Source: Algibacillus agarilyticus (GTDB lineage: Bacteria; Pseudomonadota; Gammaproteobacteria; Enterobacterales; Alteromonadaceae). Taken from it: a DNA stretch of 64,000 bases. The stretch spans positions 163,918 through 227,917 of the forward strand of contig NZ_QMED01000005.1 in NCBI RefSeq assembly GCF_003286125.1. Reading direction: 5' to 3'. Both the position numbers and the translations under genes were made by a program. The notes below the pieces were generated by a model. It was not told the DNA's origin, made no database searches, and was given only the letters and a program-made list of their open reading frames with translations. Numbering within the stretch: the first letter of the stretch is position 1; every line of letters starts with the position of its first letter. This document shows, piece after piece, positions 36,678-45,972 of this stretch.

Positions 36678-37637
36678 ATGGACAGACGGAAATTTATTAC
36701 TCACTCATTAGCAGCGGGAATAGCCACAACGGGCTTAGCCGGTTGTTCAATTAATGGTGCTACAACCGCAGGCAATACGACCCATAATGTTAATGCTGTG
36801 GATGAGATACTGTCTTTAGCCGAGCGACAAAGATGGTTACGCCCGTTTTCTTGCAATATTGAGCAATGGTTTAGGCCTATGCCATTTTTAGATCGTATCA
36901 ATGCAGCCAAAGCCCTAGGTTTTTCAGCGGTTGAAATATGGAACCCGCATCATGAAGCTAGGGGTAAAACCCCAGAAACGATCGCTCAACGCGCAAAAGA
37001 GCAAGGCATAAAAGTAACAACTTATTCACCCAGAGTGCCTGCATTAGCCGACCCCAAAAACGAAAGTTTAATCATGCCATGGTTAGATAAAACCATTGCC
37101 GCCGGCAAAACACTCAACGTAAAAAACTTTAACCTAACAGGTCACAAATTAGTGCCGGGGTTAAGCCTAGATGAGTTAGTGGCAAATTACACACATGCTT
37201 TAAAATTAATGGTGCCTCGATTAGAAGCCGAAAATATAACCGCCACCATTGAACCCTATAATCCTTCAAATCATAAAGGTGATTTTTTATACGGACATGA
37301 ACCGGCGTTAAGTATTTGTCGTGAAGTTAATTCACCAAACGTGAAATTAAATTGGGACTTTTTTCATATGCAACGAACCAATGGCAACTTAATCACCAAT
37401 TTAGAAAACGGCTTTGATCAAGTCACTTATATTCAGTTTGCCGACTCGCCCGGCAGAAACCAACCCGGCACCGGTGAAGTTGTTTATGATCGGGTCTTTA
37501 CCCGACTGCGTGAATTAGGTTACCAAGGTTATATTGGTGCAGAGTTTTTTCCAAAAGATAAAGATCATTTAAAGGCCGCATCAGATATTGCTAAAATAGC
37601 TAAACGGATCAATTTAGCCGACGCCATCATAACGTAA
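36678..37637 (+). CDS. Tat-exported sugar phosphate isomerase/epimerase-like TIM barrel
   Basis: A 319-residue protein of the xylose-isomerase-like/AP-endonuclease-2-like superfamily. It starts MDRRKFITHSLAAGI with a twin-Arg signal and a following lipobox (LAGC), so it acts outside the cytoplasm. Barrel motifs include ALGFSAVEIWNPHHEA, TIEPYNPSNHKGDF, KLNWDFFHMQR and GYIGAEFFPKDKDH, which carry the usual Glu/Asp/His metal ligands. Exported members of this superfamily have been linked to cleavage or rearrangement of 3-keto-sugars made by GMC oxidoreductases. With two GMC genes in the locus, such a role is plausible but unproven. It lies just upstream of the second sigma gene on the same strand. 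Confidence 0.75.
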   Translation: MDRRKFITHSLAAGIATTGLAGCSINGATTAGNTTHNVNAVDEILSLAERQRWLRPFSCNIEQWFRPMPFLDRINAAKALGFSAVEIWNPHHEARGKTPETIAQRAKEQGIKVTTYSPRVPALADPKNESLIMPWLDKTIAAGKTLNVKNFNLTGHKLVPGLSLDELVANYTHALKLMVPRLEAENITATIEPYNPSNHKGDFLYGHEPALSICREVNSPNVKLNWDFFHMQRTNGNLITNLENGFDQVTYIQFADSPGRNQPGTGEVVYDRVFTRLRELGYQGYIGAEFFPKDKDHLKAASDIAKIAKRINLADAIIT

Positions 37638-37735
37638 GCTTTCGTTTTATGGGTATATACCTATAATTTGATGGTGTTATTTTTTATTAATACGCTTTAA
37701 TTAATTAGTCGCTTCTCGTTAACAGGTTATTTGCC

Positions 37736-38308
37736 GTGTCAGCCAACCCGCTAAACAAATCGATAGCAAATGAAACAAATAGCGCACTACAAAACCGCTC
37801 TGCGGTTTTTGTTGAGTTATTTGAAGCAGACCGGTCTCGGCTCTATGCTTATATTTATGCTTACGTAATGGATAATGCGGCGGCAGATGATATATTTCAA
37901 GAAACCAGCATGACCTTATGGCGTGAATTTCATAAATTTGAAATTGGAACTCAATTTTCTAAGTGGGCAAATGGCATTGCTTTTAACCGCGTTTTAGTTT
38001 TTCGCCGTACAAATAAAAAATACACGTTAGGGTTAAGTGATGAACTCATTATGTCGATGAGTGCGACCATTGATAAAAATAGCGAAAACTCGCTCGTTAA
38101 TAAATGGGCCTACCTGCAAGACTGCCGAGCGTTGTTACCACCAAACGATCAACAATTATATGACCGTTTCTATATCAAAAACCTTAAAGCACAAGCCATC
38201 GCAGATCAAACAGCCCGCTCTATATTTGCGATACGTAAATCGATTCACAAATTACGAAAAAAATTATTTGATTGTGTCGACCGTAAAAAGCATAAGGAAC
38301 AATTGTGA
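37736..38308 (+). CDS. ECF-type sigma-70 family RNA polymerase sigma factor 2
   Basis: A 190-residue sigma factor, paralogue of the one at 8288. Region 2 reads RSRLYAYIYAYVMDNAAADD followed by IFQETSMTLWREF. Region 4 reads KAQAIADQTARSIFAIRKSI. The start is GTG. It overlaps the following membrane-protein gene by four bases (GTGA) if that gene starts at GTG 38305. It follows the isomerase-like gene by 98 bases and may share its transcript. Region 4 differs from sigma 1 at several helix-turn-helix positions, so promoter preference may be similar but not identical. Confidence 0.85.
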   Translation: MSANPLNKSIANETNSALQNRSAVFVELFEADRSRLYAYIYAYVMDNAAADDIFQETSMTLWREFHKFEIGTQFSKWANGIAFNRVLVFRRTNKKYTLGLSDELIMSMSATIDKNSENSLVNKWAYLQDCRALLPPNDQQLYDRFYIKNLKAQAIADQTARSIFAIRKSIHKLRKKLFDCVDRKKHKEQL

Positions 38309-40101
38309 AAATGGGAGTCGATCGCACTGATAAATTTGCAGACATTCGTGAAATAGCCGATGCCATTTGTAATCAAGAAGTCACACCAGAACAAGTTCAA
38401 GAACTTGAACAGTTACTGCTCGATAACGAAGAAGGCCAACAATTTTATTACGAATACATAGGCATGCATCTTCATATGCAATCAACGGCTGAACAAAACA
38501 TGGAATTTGTTTATCGCCGCATGACCGAAGAATTTATCATGCGCCCAACACAAGCCGGATCAGATGAACTTGATCTGCAGACGTTCAATTCAGATGCCCC
38601 CAACTCAAATAGGCAACATAATAAAGCCGCCATAAATGCCACAATAAGCGCAACAAAAGAGCCAACAGAAGAACAACATCAGCAACCTCCTTTGCCGCCG
38701 ATGAATGCAGCACCACAAGACAAAAAGCAAACAAAAAATAGCATGAGCATACTGGTTAGTGTGTTGGTTATTGTGCTGTTGATTATTTTATTCATTTTAA
38801 GTTGGTTTGTGCTCAACCCCACCACTACCGCTTTTACCGCTGAAATAAAACAAGGCCACTTATCAATCGTTGAACAAGGCAAAATTAACGCTAAACACAT
38901 TTTTGCAGGCGAATACAAAGTTGAACAACCGACAATACTCAGCTTACAAAACGGCGATCACTTTCAATTTGGCGCGCATTCACAATTTAAGCTCTTTAAT
39001 AAAAACGAAATACAGCTCAAACAAGGGTCACTAACCATTACCTCTGCATCTGGCAACAATATTATTGTGCATGCCCCCAGCTTTACGCTTTATTCTAATG
39101 GCGATGCGTTGTCTATTAATTTAACCACCGATAATCCCGATATTATTGTTGGTAAAAATACCTTGTTATTACCGAGTCGCTGGCGACCTAACCATTACTG
39201 GGCCTTTGAAAGCGCTAACGAATTAGCCATAGATTCGGCCCACAATGCCTACGGTAAACCGGGTATCGGCGCAAAAAGAACAGAAGGATTATTAGGCCAA
39301 GGCGCATTTCAATTTGACAACAGCAAACACGCCAGAATTGATGTCGGTAGTGGGGGCGGCACCGCACCGGCCACAGGGTCGTTTGCGGTTAACGATGGGG
39401 TTACTATTGAAGCATTAATACGCCCTGAATACACCGGCTTGCGCAGCGAAATAGATGAAATATTCCGCAAAGATCAAGAAGACCGTGAAATGCGTATGCT
39501 GCTTAGTTTTCAGCATGATGTTGGCAAAGCGTATTTACGACCGAAAGGTATATACCAAGAAAGCTTGAGTTTTGGTTTATACATTGTAGGGCAAGGTTAC
39601 CATGAATTAAAATTACCGCTTGATGGCAAAGAAGGTCGCCCCACTTTAGCGGAATTAAAAGATGGTAACACCTACCATATAGCAGCCACTTATCATGTTA
39701 AAACAGGTATCAAATCTATCTATATTAACGGTATTGAGCATGCCTCTTATCATTATCCGCCGGGGTCTAAAATGTTAAGTGGGGGTTCGGGTAGAGCGTC
39801 TATCGGTAATAATCCTGCTAAAAAACGCTGGCAACATGAAGCGTTTTCTGGCGTGATTGACGAAGTCGCTTTTTACGATTTTGCCCTACCGAGTTACATG
39901 CTAAAAGAACACTTTAGTCAGATAAAAGCGGGCCGAAACTATTTTGGTTTTATGCCAAGTTCAGCCTCGCTACCCAAGCAAATAAAAATAGCATTGCCGC
40001 CATTAACCCGCATATCAATAGACTCACTAACGGGTTTACCTAATGAAGTGCTTAACGCTAATTTAGCCACACCTGCAATCCAGTTTAAACCGTTAAGGTA
40101 G
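38305..40101 (+). CDS. Single-pass membrane FecR-like/LamG-domain putative sensor and sigma regulator 2
   Basis: A 598-residue paralogue of the protein at 8889 with the same order: cytoplasmic helical segment (EQVQELEQLLLDNEEGQQFY, residues about 30-48), a Gln/Pro-rich spacer, a membrane helix at about 147-170, a FecR-like domain (about 178-285) and a LamG domain (about 295-535) with GVTIEALIRPEY and FSGVIDEVAFYDFALP. The start is GTG at 38305 or ATG at 38311. The cytoplasmic spacers of the two paralogues differ most, the LamG domains least, suggesting similar ligands and different sigma partners. A hairpin follows at 40104. Confidence 0.75.
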   Translation: MKMGVDRTDKFADIREIADAICNQEVTPEQVQELEQLLLDNEEGQQFYYEYIGMHLHMQSTAEQNMEFVYRRMTEEFIMRPTQAGSDELDLQTFNSDAPNSNRQHNKAAINATISATKEPTEEQHQQPPLPPMNAAPQDKKQTKNSMSILVSVLVIVLLIILFILSWFVLNPTTTAFTAEIKQGHLSIVEQGKINAKHIFAGEYKVEQPTILSLQNGDHFQFGAHSQFKLFNKNEIQLKQGSLTITSASGNNIIVHAPSFTLYSNGDALSINLTTDNPDIIVGKNTLLLPSRWRPNHYWAFESANELAIDSAHNAYGKPGIGAKRTEGLLGQGAFQFDNSKHARIDVGSGGGTAPATGSFAVNDGVTIEALIRPEYTGLRSEIDEIFRKDQEDREMRMLLSFQHDVGKAYLRPKGIYQESLSFGLYIVGQGYHELKLPLDGKEGRPTLAELKDGNTYHIAATYHVKTGIKSIYINGIEHASYHYPPGSKMLSGGSGRASIGNNPAKKRWQHEAFSGVIDEVAFYDFALPSYMLKEHFSQIKAGRNYFGFMPSSASLPKQIKIALPPLTRISIDSLTGLPNEVLNANLATPAIQFKPLR

Positions 40102-40103
40102 TT

Positions 40104-40132
40104 TAATATACCCAAGTGATTTGGGTATATTT
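40104..40132 (+). terminator. Hairpin after the second sigma/LamG operon
   Basis: Arms AATATACCCAA and TTGGGTATATT with a 5-base loop, followed by TT. It separates the sigma operon from GH106-2. Confidence 0.6.
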
Positions 40133-40182
40133 ACCGCGGTATTTCATCGCAAACTTTAAAAAAGAACAATATTTTTGTTGAA

Positions 40183-40214
40183 GGGGTATCAATGTTTAAG
40201 TTAGCTGACTATTC
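40183..40214 (+). promoter_or_regulatory. Putative ECF sigma promoter upstream of GH106-2
   Basis: GGGGTATCAAT, 15 bases, CTATTC, 58 bases before the GH106 start. Both boxes match the site at GH106-1 exactly. Confidence 0.7.
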
Positions 40215-40271
40215 CTGTTAAGACACCTGCATACCCTGCAGTCAATATCACATTTTATAGGTATACAAATA

Positions 40272-43200
40272 ATGTCGTCCAAAAACGCGATTATCAAATT
40301 TATCTCTGCGGCCGTATCGTTGCCCTTATTAATGAGCTCGGCTATAACCGGTGCGGAAGAATTATCAGCTGAAGCATTCGAAAACCCACCTCTAAATTAT
40401 AAGCCTAAAACCTGGATGCACGCCATGAATGGTAATTTAAGCAAACCCGGTTTTACTGAAGATTTTAAAGCCATGAAAGAGGCTGGTGTGGGTGGCGCTA
40501 TTTTTTTCCATGTTCACCGACGCAACAAAGACTACTCTTCTCGAGGGCCAGTACGCTTTGGCACAGACGAATTTTACGATACCTTAGTGCATGCTGCCGC
40601 CGAAGCCGATAAAAATGATATCGAATTTGGTATACACAATGCAGATGGCTGGACATCCAGCGGTGGCCCTTGGGTTACACCTGAAATGTCAATGAAGCGT
40701 ATTACATGGTCAGAACAAGCCGTAAAAGTAAATAGCAGCCAAACGCAAAAAACCATAATGCCGCCACAACCGGGCTTTGCTGAAGGCTTATATCACGATA
40801 TAGCAGTTATCGCTTTACCTGAAAATGAATTTAACCAAAGTAACATTTTTGCTAATGCTAAATTCACCGCCTCTGATCCTACACTCAATGCCAGTGTGTT
40901 AGCCGATAACGATTGGGATACCGAACTTGAGTTTATCAAAAATAAAAAAGGTGAATACTGGATCCAAGTAGAGGTTGATGAAGCCACCACTTTACGCAGC
41001 TTGCAAATCGAAACCCCGACACGTCATGGTGAAGGTGCATTGCAAATATCAAATGATGGTAAAAATTTCACCACGGTTGTCGAAAAATTAAGACGCCCAC
41101 GCACCGGCGCTAGAATGTGGGCCTTTAGCCCGCAATTAGTCAATGACAAGCAAGATGGCTACAAAGCAAAATATTTCCGGTTTGTATTTGATAAACCCAT
41201 TATATTAAAACGTTTTGATTTATGGGCTGTACCCCGCTTTGATCATTGGTTATCAATGAATTCAATGGAGCGCGGTCGGCTTAGTTTAACCCCTAAAATA
41301 ACCCCCGCAGCCATCACTAAAGCTGAAGATGTGCTTGTTATCAACCAAGGCGAATTACCTAAAGAAGGCATTAAATTACCCCAAGGTAACTGGCGCGTTT
41401 TACGTTTTGGTTATACCAGTACGGGGGCGTTTAATGTGCCCGCTACCGTTGAAGGCGAAGGCTTAGAAGTTGATAAATTTGATGCTAAAGCATTGCAGTA
41501 TCACTTTGATCAATACGTAGGTAAATTGGTTAAAAAAGTACAAGCCAAAGGCATTAAATCACTTAAAACAACCGAGATAGACAGTTACGAAGTCGGCGGG
41601 CAAAATTGGACCCAAGGGTTTGATAAAACCTTCAAAGCCAAATTTAATTATGACTTAATCACTTGGCTACCGACCTTTACCGGCCGAGTGATCGAATCAC
41701 CTGAACATACCGGTGCAATTTTACAAGAAGTGCGTCAGCATCAGTCTGATTTAATGGTCGAGAATTACTTTGGTGAATTTACCCGCCTTAGCAAAGCCTA
41801 TGGTTTAGAATCTTATATTGAACCCTACGGTTGGGGGCCATTTGATGAGCTTGCGTCAGGCGGCAAAGCCGACCGTTTAATGGGTGAATTTTGGGTAAGA
41901 GATACCGTATATAATGGGCGTGTATCGGCCGCCATTTCGTCAGGCCATATTTACGGTAAAAAAATTATATCAGCCGAATCATTTACCTCAATTAACACCG
42001 TCAATTGGAAAGGTCACCCTTACTTTTATAAACATTACGGCGACAAAATGTGGGCTCGCGGTATAAACGAAACCATGTTTCATCGCTTTGCACATCAACC
42101 TAATAATCACATTAAACCGGGTATGACCATGGACTCAATCGGTTCACATATCGATCGCACCCAAACATGGTGGAATAACGGAGGGGTTTCGTGGTTTGAT
42201 TATTTAGCCCGGGGCTCATACTTATTACAACAAGGTGTGCCCGACGCCGACTTTTTAATTCACTTAGGCGATGTGGCACCGCTACGGGTCGGTAATGGTA
42301 ATAATACCGGCGTACCCGATGGTTTTGGCTACGACTACACCAATACTGATGTATTACTTAATCGTGTAAGCGTAAAAGACGGTTGGTTAGTCTTACCAGA
42401 AGGCACACGCTATCGAGCTTTAGAGTTAAATCGCACAGACTATGTGCACTTAAAAACGATAAAACGTGTGCAAGCATTAGTAGCCGCCGGTGCCACTGTA
42501 ATAGGTAAAAAACCAAAACACATTATTGGTTTTAGTGAATGGCCGCAACAAGCCGAATTTAAACAAATTGTTGACGAACTGTGGGGCGATGGCAGCCCTG
42601 CTATTCGTGCCTATAAAAAGGGCCAAATCAGCAGTTGGTCATTAACCGACTCAATAACCCGCCTAGGTTACCAACCCGATGTTAAGCTCAACGGTAAAGC
42701 TGCTAAATTTTTTGCTCACCGCAAAATCGATGGCAATGATTTGTATTATTTCTACAACGACCAACCTGAATTTAAACACCTTGTGGTTAACCTACGTGAG
42801 GGTGATGGCCAACCCGAGATCTGGAATATAGACGACGGTAGCATAGAACAATTAACACGCTTTCGTCGTGATGATAAACGCCTAATCACCGAATTAGCCT
42901 TAGAACCCTATGCCGGTCGATTTATACTAATAAGGCGTGACCATAAACACCCTAATTACACGGGCACACATTCACAGTTAGTTAAAGCGGTTTATCATCA
43001 AGAAGGCACCGAATTAACCGGCCCATGGACAGTCAAGTTTGATCCTAAATGGGGAGGCCCTAAATCAGTCACGTTTAATAAATTAATGGATTGGACAACC
43101 CATACTGATACCCGTGTTAAACATTATTCTGGCACCGCTCATTACCTTAAATCGTTCAACGTATCGGCTAACGATATCAAACCGAATACACCGCTTTATC

Positions 43201-43556
43201 TTGATTTAGGTGATGTTCAACAGATTGCTGAAGTCAGCGTGAACGGCAAAAAAGTCACCACTTTATGGAAACCGCCATTTGCTGTTGATATCAGTTCATT
43301 TGTAAAACCAGGCACTAACCAATTAGACATTGCAATCACCAATACTTGGGTCAATCGCTTAATTGGTGATGAAGCCCTACCCGATACCAGTGGCTATAAA
43401 ATGGTGGGTGATACGGTTCCGTGGTTAAACAATAATCAAAAACCACCTAAGAGCGAACGTGTTACGTTTACCGGTTATAACTTCTTCAAAAAAGATAAAT
43501 CAAAAGTCTTACAAAGTGCGGGTTTATTAGGTCCGGTTACTTTAAAAACACCATAA
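40272..43556 (+). CDS. GH106 alpha-L-rhamnosidase-like enzyme 2
   Basis: A 1094-residue secreted enzyme, paralogue of the one at 20320. Hallmarks: KTWMHAMNGNLSKPGFTED, FGIHNADGWTSSGGPW, TEIDSYEVGGQNWTQ and YIEPYGWGPFDELASGG with the conserved Glu residues. The C-terminal galactose-binding-like sandwich includes AEVSVNGKKVTTLWKPPF. It has a cleavable signal peptide (SSAITGAEE) rather than the lipobox of paralogue 1, so it may act in a different compartment or be released. It has its own ECF-like promoter and a strong hairpin terminator. Confidence 0.85.
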   Translation: MSSKNAIIKFISAAVSLPLLMSSAITGAEELSAEAFENPPLNYKPKTWMHAMNGNLSKPGFTEDFKAMKEAGVGGAIFFHVHRRNKDYSSRGPVRFGTDEFYDTLVHAAAEADKNDIEFGIHNADGWTSSGGPWVTPEMSMKRITWSEQAVKVNSSQTQKTIMPPQPGFAEGLYHDIAVIALPENEFNQSNIFANAKFTASDPTLNASVLADNDWDTELEFIKNKKGEYWIQVEVDEATTLRSLQIETPTRHGEGALQISNDGKNFTTVVEKLRRPRTGARMWAFSPQLVNDKQDGYKAKYFRFVFDKPIILKRFDLWAVPRFDHWLSMNSMERGRLSLTPKITPAAITKAEDVLVINQGELPKEGIKLPQGNWRVLRFGYTSTGAFNVPATVEGEGLEVDKFDAKALQYHFDQYVGKLVKKVQAKGIKSLKTTEIDSYEVGGQNWTQGFDKTFKAKFNYDLITWLPTFTGRVIESPEHTGAILQEVRQHQSDLMVENYFGEFTRLSKAYGLESYIEPYGWGPFDELASGGKADRLMGEFWVRDTVYNGRVSAAISSGHIYGKKIISAESFTSINTVNWKGHPYFYKHYGDKMWARGINETMFHRFAHQPNNHIKPGMTMDSIGSHIDRTQTWWNNGGVSWFDYLARGSYLLQQGVPDADFLIHLGDVAPLRVGNGNNTGVPDGFGYDYTNTDVLLNRVSVKDGWLVLPEGTRYRALELNRTDYVHLKTIKRVQALVAAGATVIGKKPKHIIGFSEWPQQAEFKQIVDELWGDGSPAIRAYKKGQISSWSLTDSITRLGYQPDVKLNGKAAKFFAHRKIDGNDLYYFYNDQPEFKHLVVNLREGDGQPEIWNIDDGSIEQLTRFRRDDKRLITELALEPYAGRFILIRRDHKHPNYTGTHSQLVKAVYHQEGTELTGPWTVKFDPKWGGPKSVTFNKLMDWTTHTDTRVKHYSGTAHYLKSFNVSANDIKPNTPLYLDLGDVQQIAEVSVNGKKVTTLWKPPFAVDISSFVKPGTNQLDIAITNTWVNRLIGDEALPDTSGYKMVGDTVPWLNNNQKPPKSERVTFTGYNFFKKDKSKVLQSAGLLGPVTLKTP

Positions 43557-43587
43557 TGTTTTAACTCAATCACATTGAAAAAGTCAT

Positions 43588-43620
43588 AAGCAAACAACGT
43601 TAAATAAACGTTGTTTGCTT
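43588..43620 (+). terminator. Terminator after GH106-2
   Basis: Perfect 14-base arms AAGCAAACAACGTT and AACGTTGTTTGCTT with a 5-base loop. Confidence 0.75.
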
Positions 43621-43910
43621 ATTCCAATTCATATAAATAAGTGATCGCTCAGAGTGCATCCAGCGGTTTTTGAACAAGGCGTCGGTGCACTTCAGGCATC
43701 CTGCCTTTCGCTAAAGCCATCAAAGCTGTTCAAAAATGTATCAGACATTTTTGTGTAGGAATGCTTGTTACCTTTGAAATACCGATAACGCAGGTCAAAA
43801 GCCGCTGGGGCATTCCTTTCAGGCGAGTTTTAAATGCGCTTACTCTGTGTTGCTAGAACACAAAAGAGCACCTCTATTATTTCATTCAAGCGCATTTAAA
43901 CTCTCGCTAA
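43621..43910 (+). mobile_element. Second MITE-like element, partial copy
   Basis: It shares the left end (CCAATTCATATAAATAAGTG) and most of the interior of the element at 34382. It contains an extra ~70-base block (CACTTCAGGC...TTTTTGTG) missing from that copy and lacks the right inverted end. The missing block in the other copy is bounded by GTG repeats, consistent with a slippage deletion. Confidence 0.65.
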
Positions 43911-44154
43911 TTTGGGGTTAATCACCGATTTGGCCCGCCAATGTCGAATTATCTTCAATCAATATAATACTAAGCTTTACCATGGCTTGAGGTTTATATT
44001 TATATGTAGGTTTCACCAGAGGTGACATGAGATCAAAAGCACACCTTTTAAATTAACCAATAGAGTAATATAGGAAAAATGATAACAAATCACTGAAGTG
44101 TTAAATAAAGCGATTGAATCACGCCCTAGGCAGATGAAACGACGATTAAGGGTA
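43911..44154. other. Intergenic region between GH106-2 and the guanidine operon
   Basis: Convergent 3' ends. No terminator with a T-run and no gene is evident. Confidence 0.35.
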
Positions 44155-45942
44155 TTAATTCGCTTTATATTTACGCCAGCTACCAAATTGGCTAATGTTA
44201 GTTTCGGTGTTTGCATACCCTTCGGCAATAAACCCCGTTAACCAGCGACTATCTTTTAACTCAACTTTACCGATACCCAGCGGTTGAGCAATGCCGGTTA
44301 CAAACGAGCCAAATGATTCAATCGGCAAGCGCCAAACTTCCACTTCAAAACTAGCGCCTTCATCTACTCGGATCATGGCTGGGCGCTCCACTGCCCCCGG
44401 CACTGCGTACATTTCATAATGTGCAGCAGTTTGTGTTTGTTCAATTAAAACCGCCTTACGATCCGTTAATTGCCAATTTAAAGCCATGCCCGATAAGTGA
44501 GCTCCGCACACAACAAGGTCAACAAAAGCTGAATTATCAGCTTCTAATTTAGGGTGTTCAAAATATGGAAAATCCGTAGCGCCGAGTGTTAAGTTGGCTT
44601 GTGACTGAATGCGCGCAGCCAACGTTAACAACGCTTGGTCTGTCATCGCCTGCCCAAATAACGTAATACCAAAGGGCATTTTCTCCGTCGTTAAACTTGT
44701 TGGCACCGCAATCGCGGCATAATCGAGTAGATTCATAAAGTTAGTGTAATAACCTAATTGAGAATTAAGTTTGATAGGCTCGGCTTCAACTTCTGCAATT
44801 TTAAAATGACGACCCGCCGTTGGCGACACCAAAACATCAACTTGATTAACTAATTTATCAGCCTCAATTTTTAACGCCTGTAACTTATATAACGCCGCAA
44901 ACGCATCTGTCGCATTGGCTTTATTGCCGGCACTAATAATTGTGCGAGTGACATCAAGCATCGCTTCAGGTGTTGATTCAATAATGTCTTGCGTTGCTAA
45001 ATAACGTTCTGCCACCCAAGGCCCCTCATACAATAATTTAGCAGCGTCTAACATAGGTGAAAAATCGAGTTCGACTTTAGTTCCACCTAAACGTTGCAGC
45101 AAAGCTACCGCATGGGTAAATTCAAGTTGGTAACGATCACTACCAAAAAATTGTAATTGCTCAGCCAACGGCACCGCAAAAGTAAACTCAGTATTAAGTT
45201 TAACGGGTAACTGATTAGCAGGCGGATTTTCGCGAGCAAAACAATCAGAGTCGTCGTACTGGGCAGCCACTTGAAACACCGTATTGGCATCATTAGCCGT
45301 TAACGCAAAAATACTCACGCAATCTAAACTACGACACGCCGGCACAACACCCGTGGTAGACAACACTCCTTTACTCGGTTTTAACCCCACCAAGTTATTA
45401 AAACAAGCTGGAACACGTCCCGAGCCAGCAGTATCGGTACCCAAAGCAAAGCTCACCAGTCCTTTAGCGGTTGCCACTGCCGACCCAGAGCTCGACCCAC
45501 CCGAAATATAGCTTGGGTCAAACGCGTTTGGTGTGGCCCCATAAGGTGAACGCGTGCCAACTAAGCCCGTCGCAAATTGGTCTAAATTCGTTTTACCCAA
45601 CGGAATAGCACCCGCATTAATGAGCAGCTCAACCACAAAAGCCGATGACTCTGGTGTATAACGATAAGCATCACAAGCCGCCGTTGTGGGTACGCCTGCT
45701 AAATCAATGTTGTCTTTAATCGCAAATGGCACGCCATATAACGGGTGAGTCTCGGGCGATTTATCTTTTAATAAATGAATGTAGCGATTTAACTCAACGT
45801 CTGATAATAAATGAATCCACACCGATTCAAGTTTCGAAGCTTGCAAACGTAACTGCTTAATTAAAATATCAGGGGTGGTTTCACCCGACTTATAAGCTTG
45901 CTGTAAAGAAGAAATACTCAAATTTTGTTGATTTATATACAT
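44155..45942 (-). CDS. atzF: Allophanate hydrolase
   Basis: A 595-residue amidase-signature enzyme that hydrolyses allophanate to ammonia and CO2. The N-terminal half has the Ser-cisSer-Lys triad motifs: Lys in FAIKDNIDLAGVPTTAACDA, and Ser residues in ISGGSSSGSAVATAKGL and LGTDTAGSGRVPACFNNLVG. The C-terminal ~120 residues are the separate domain usual for AtzF-type allophanate hydrolases (VDLVVCGAHLSGMALNWQLT). AGGA precedes the ATG. It is the last gene of the operon and lies 30 bases after the carboxylase, completing the route from carboxylated guanidine/urea to ammonia. Confidence 0.92.
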   Translation of the reverse strand: MYINQQNLSISSLQQAYKSGETTPDILIKQLRLQASKLESVWIHLLSDVELNRYIHLLKDKSPETHPLYGVPFAIKDNIDLAGVPTTAACDAYRYTPESSAFVVELLINAGAIPLGKTNLDQFATGLVGTRSPYGATPNAFDPSYISGGSSSGSAVATAKGLVSFALGTDTAGSGRVPACFNNLVGLKPSKGVLSTTGVVPACRSLDCVSIFALTANDANTVFQVAAQYDDSDCFARENPPANQLPVKLNTEFTFAVPLAEQLQFFGSDRYQLEFTHAVALLQRLGGTKVELDFSPMLDAAKLLYEGPWVAERYLATQDIIESTPEAMLDVTRTIISAGNKANATDAFAALYKLQALKIEADKLVNQVDVLVSPTAGRHFKIAEVEAEPIKLNSQLGYYTNFMNLLDYAAIAVPTSLTTEKMPFGITLFGQAMTDQALLTLAARIQSQANLTLGATDFPYFEHPKLEADNSAFVDLVVCGAHLSGMALNWQLTDRKAVLIEQTQTAAHYEMYAVPGAVERPAMIRVDEGASFEVEVWRLPIESFGSFVTGIAQPLGIGKVELKDSRWLTGFIAEGYANTETNISQFGSWRKYKAN

Positions 45943-45972
45943 TTAATTTAGTCCTTTGTTGTAATACAAGCG

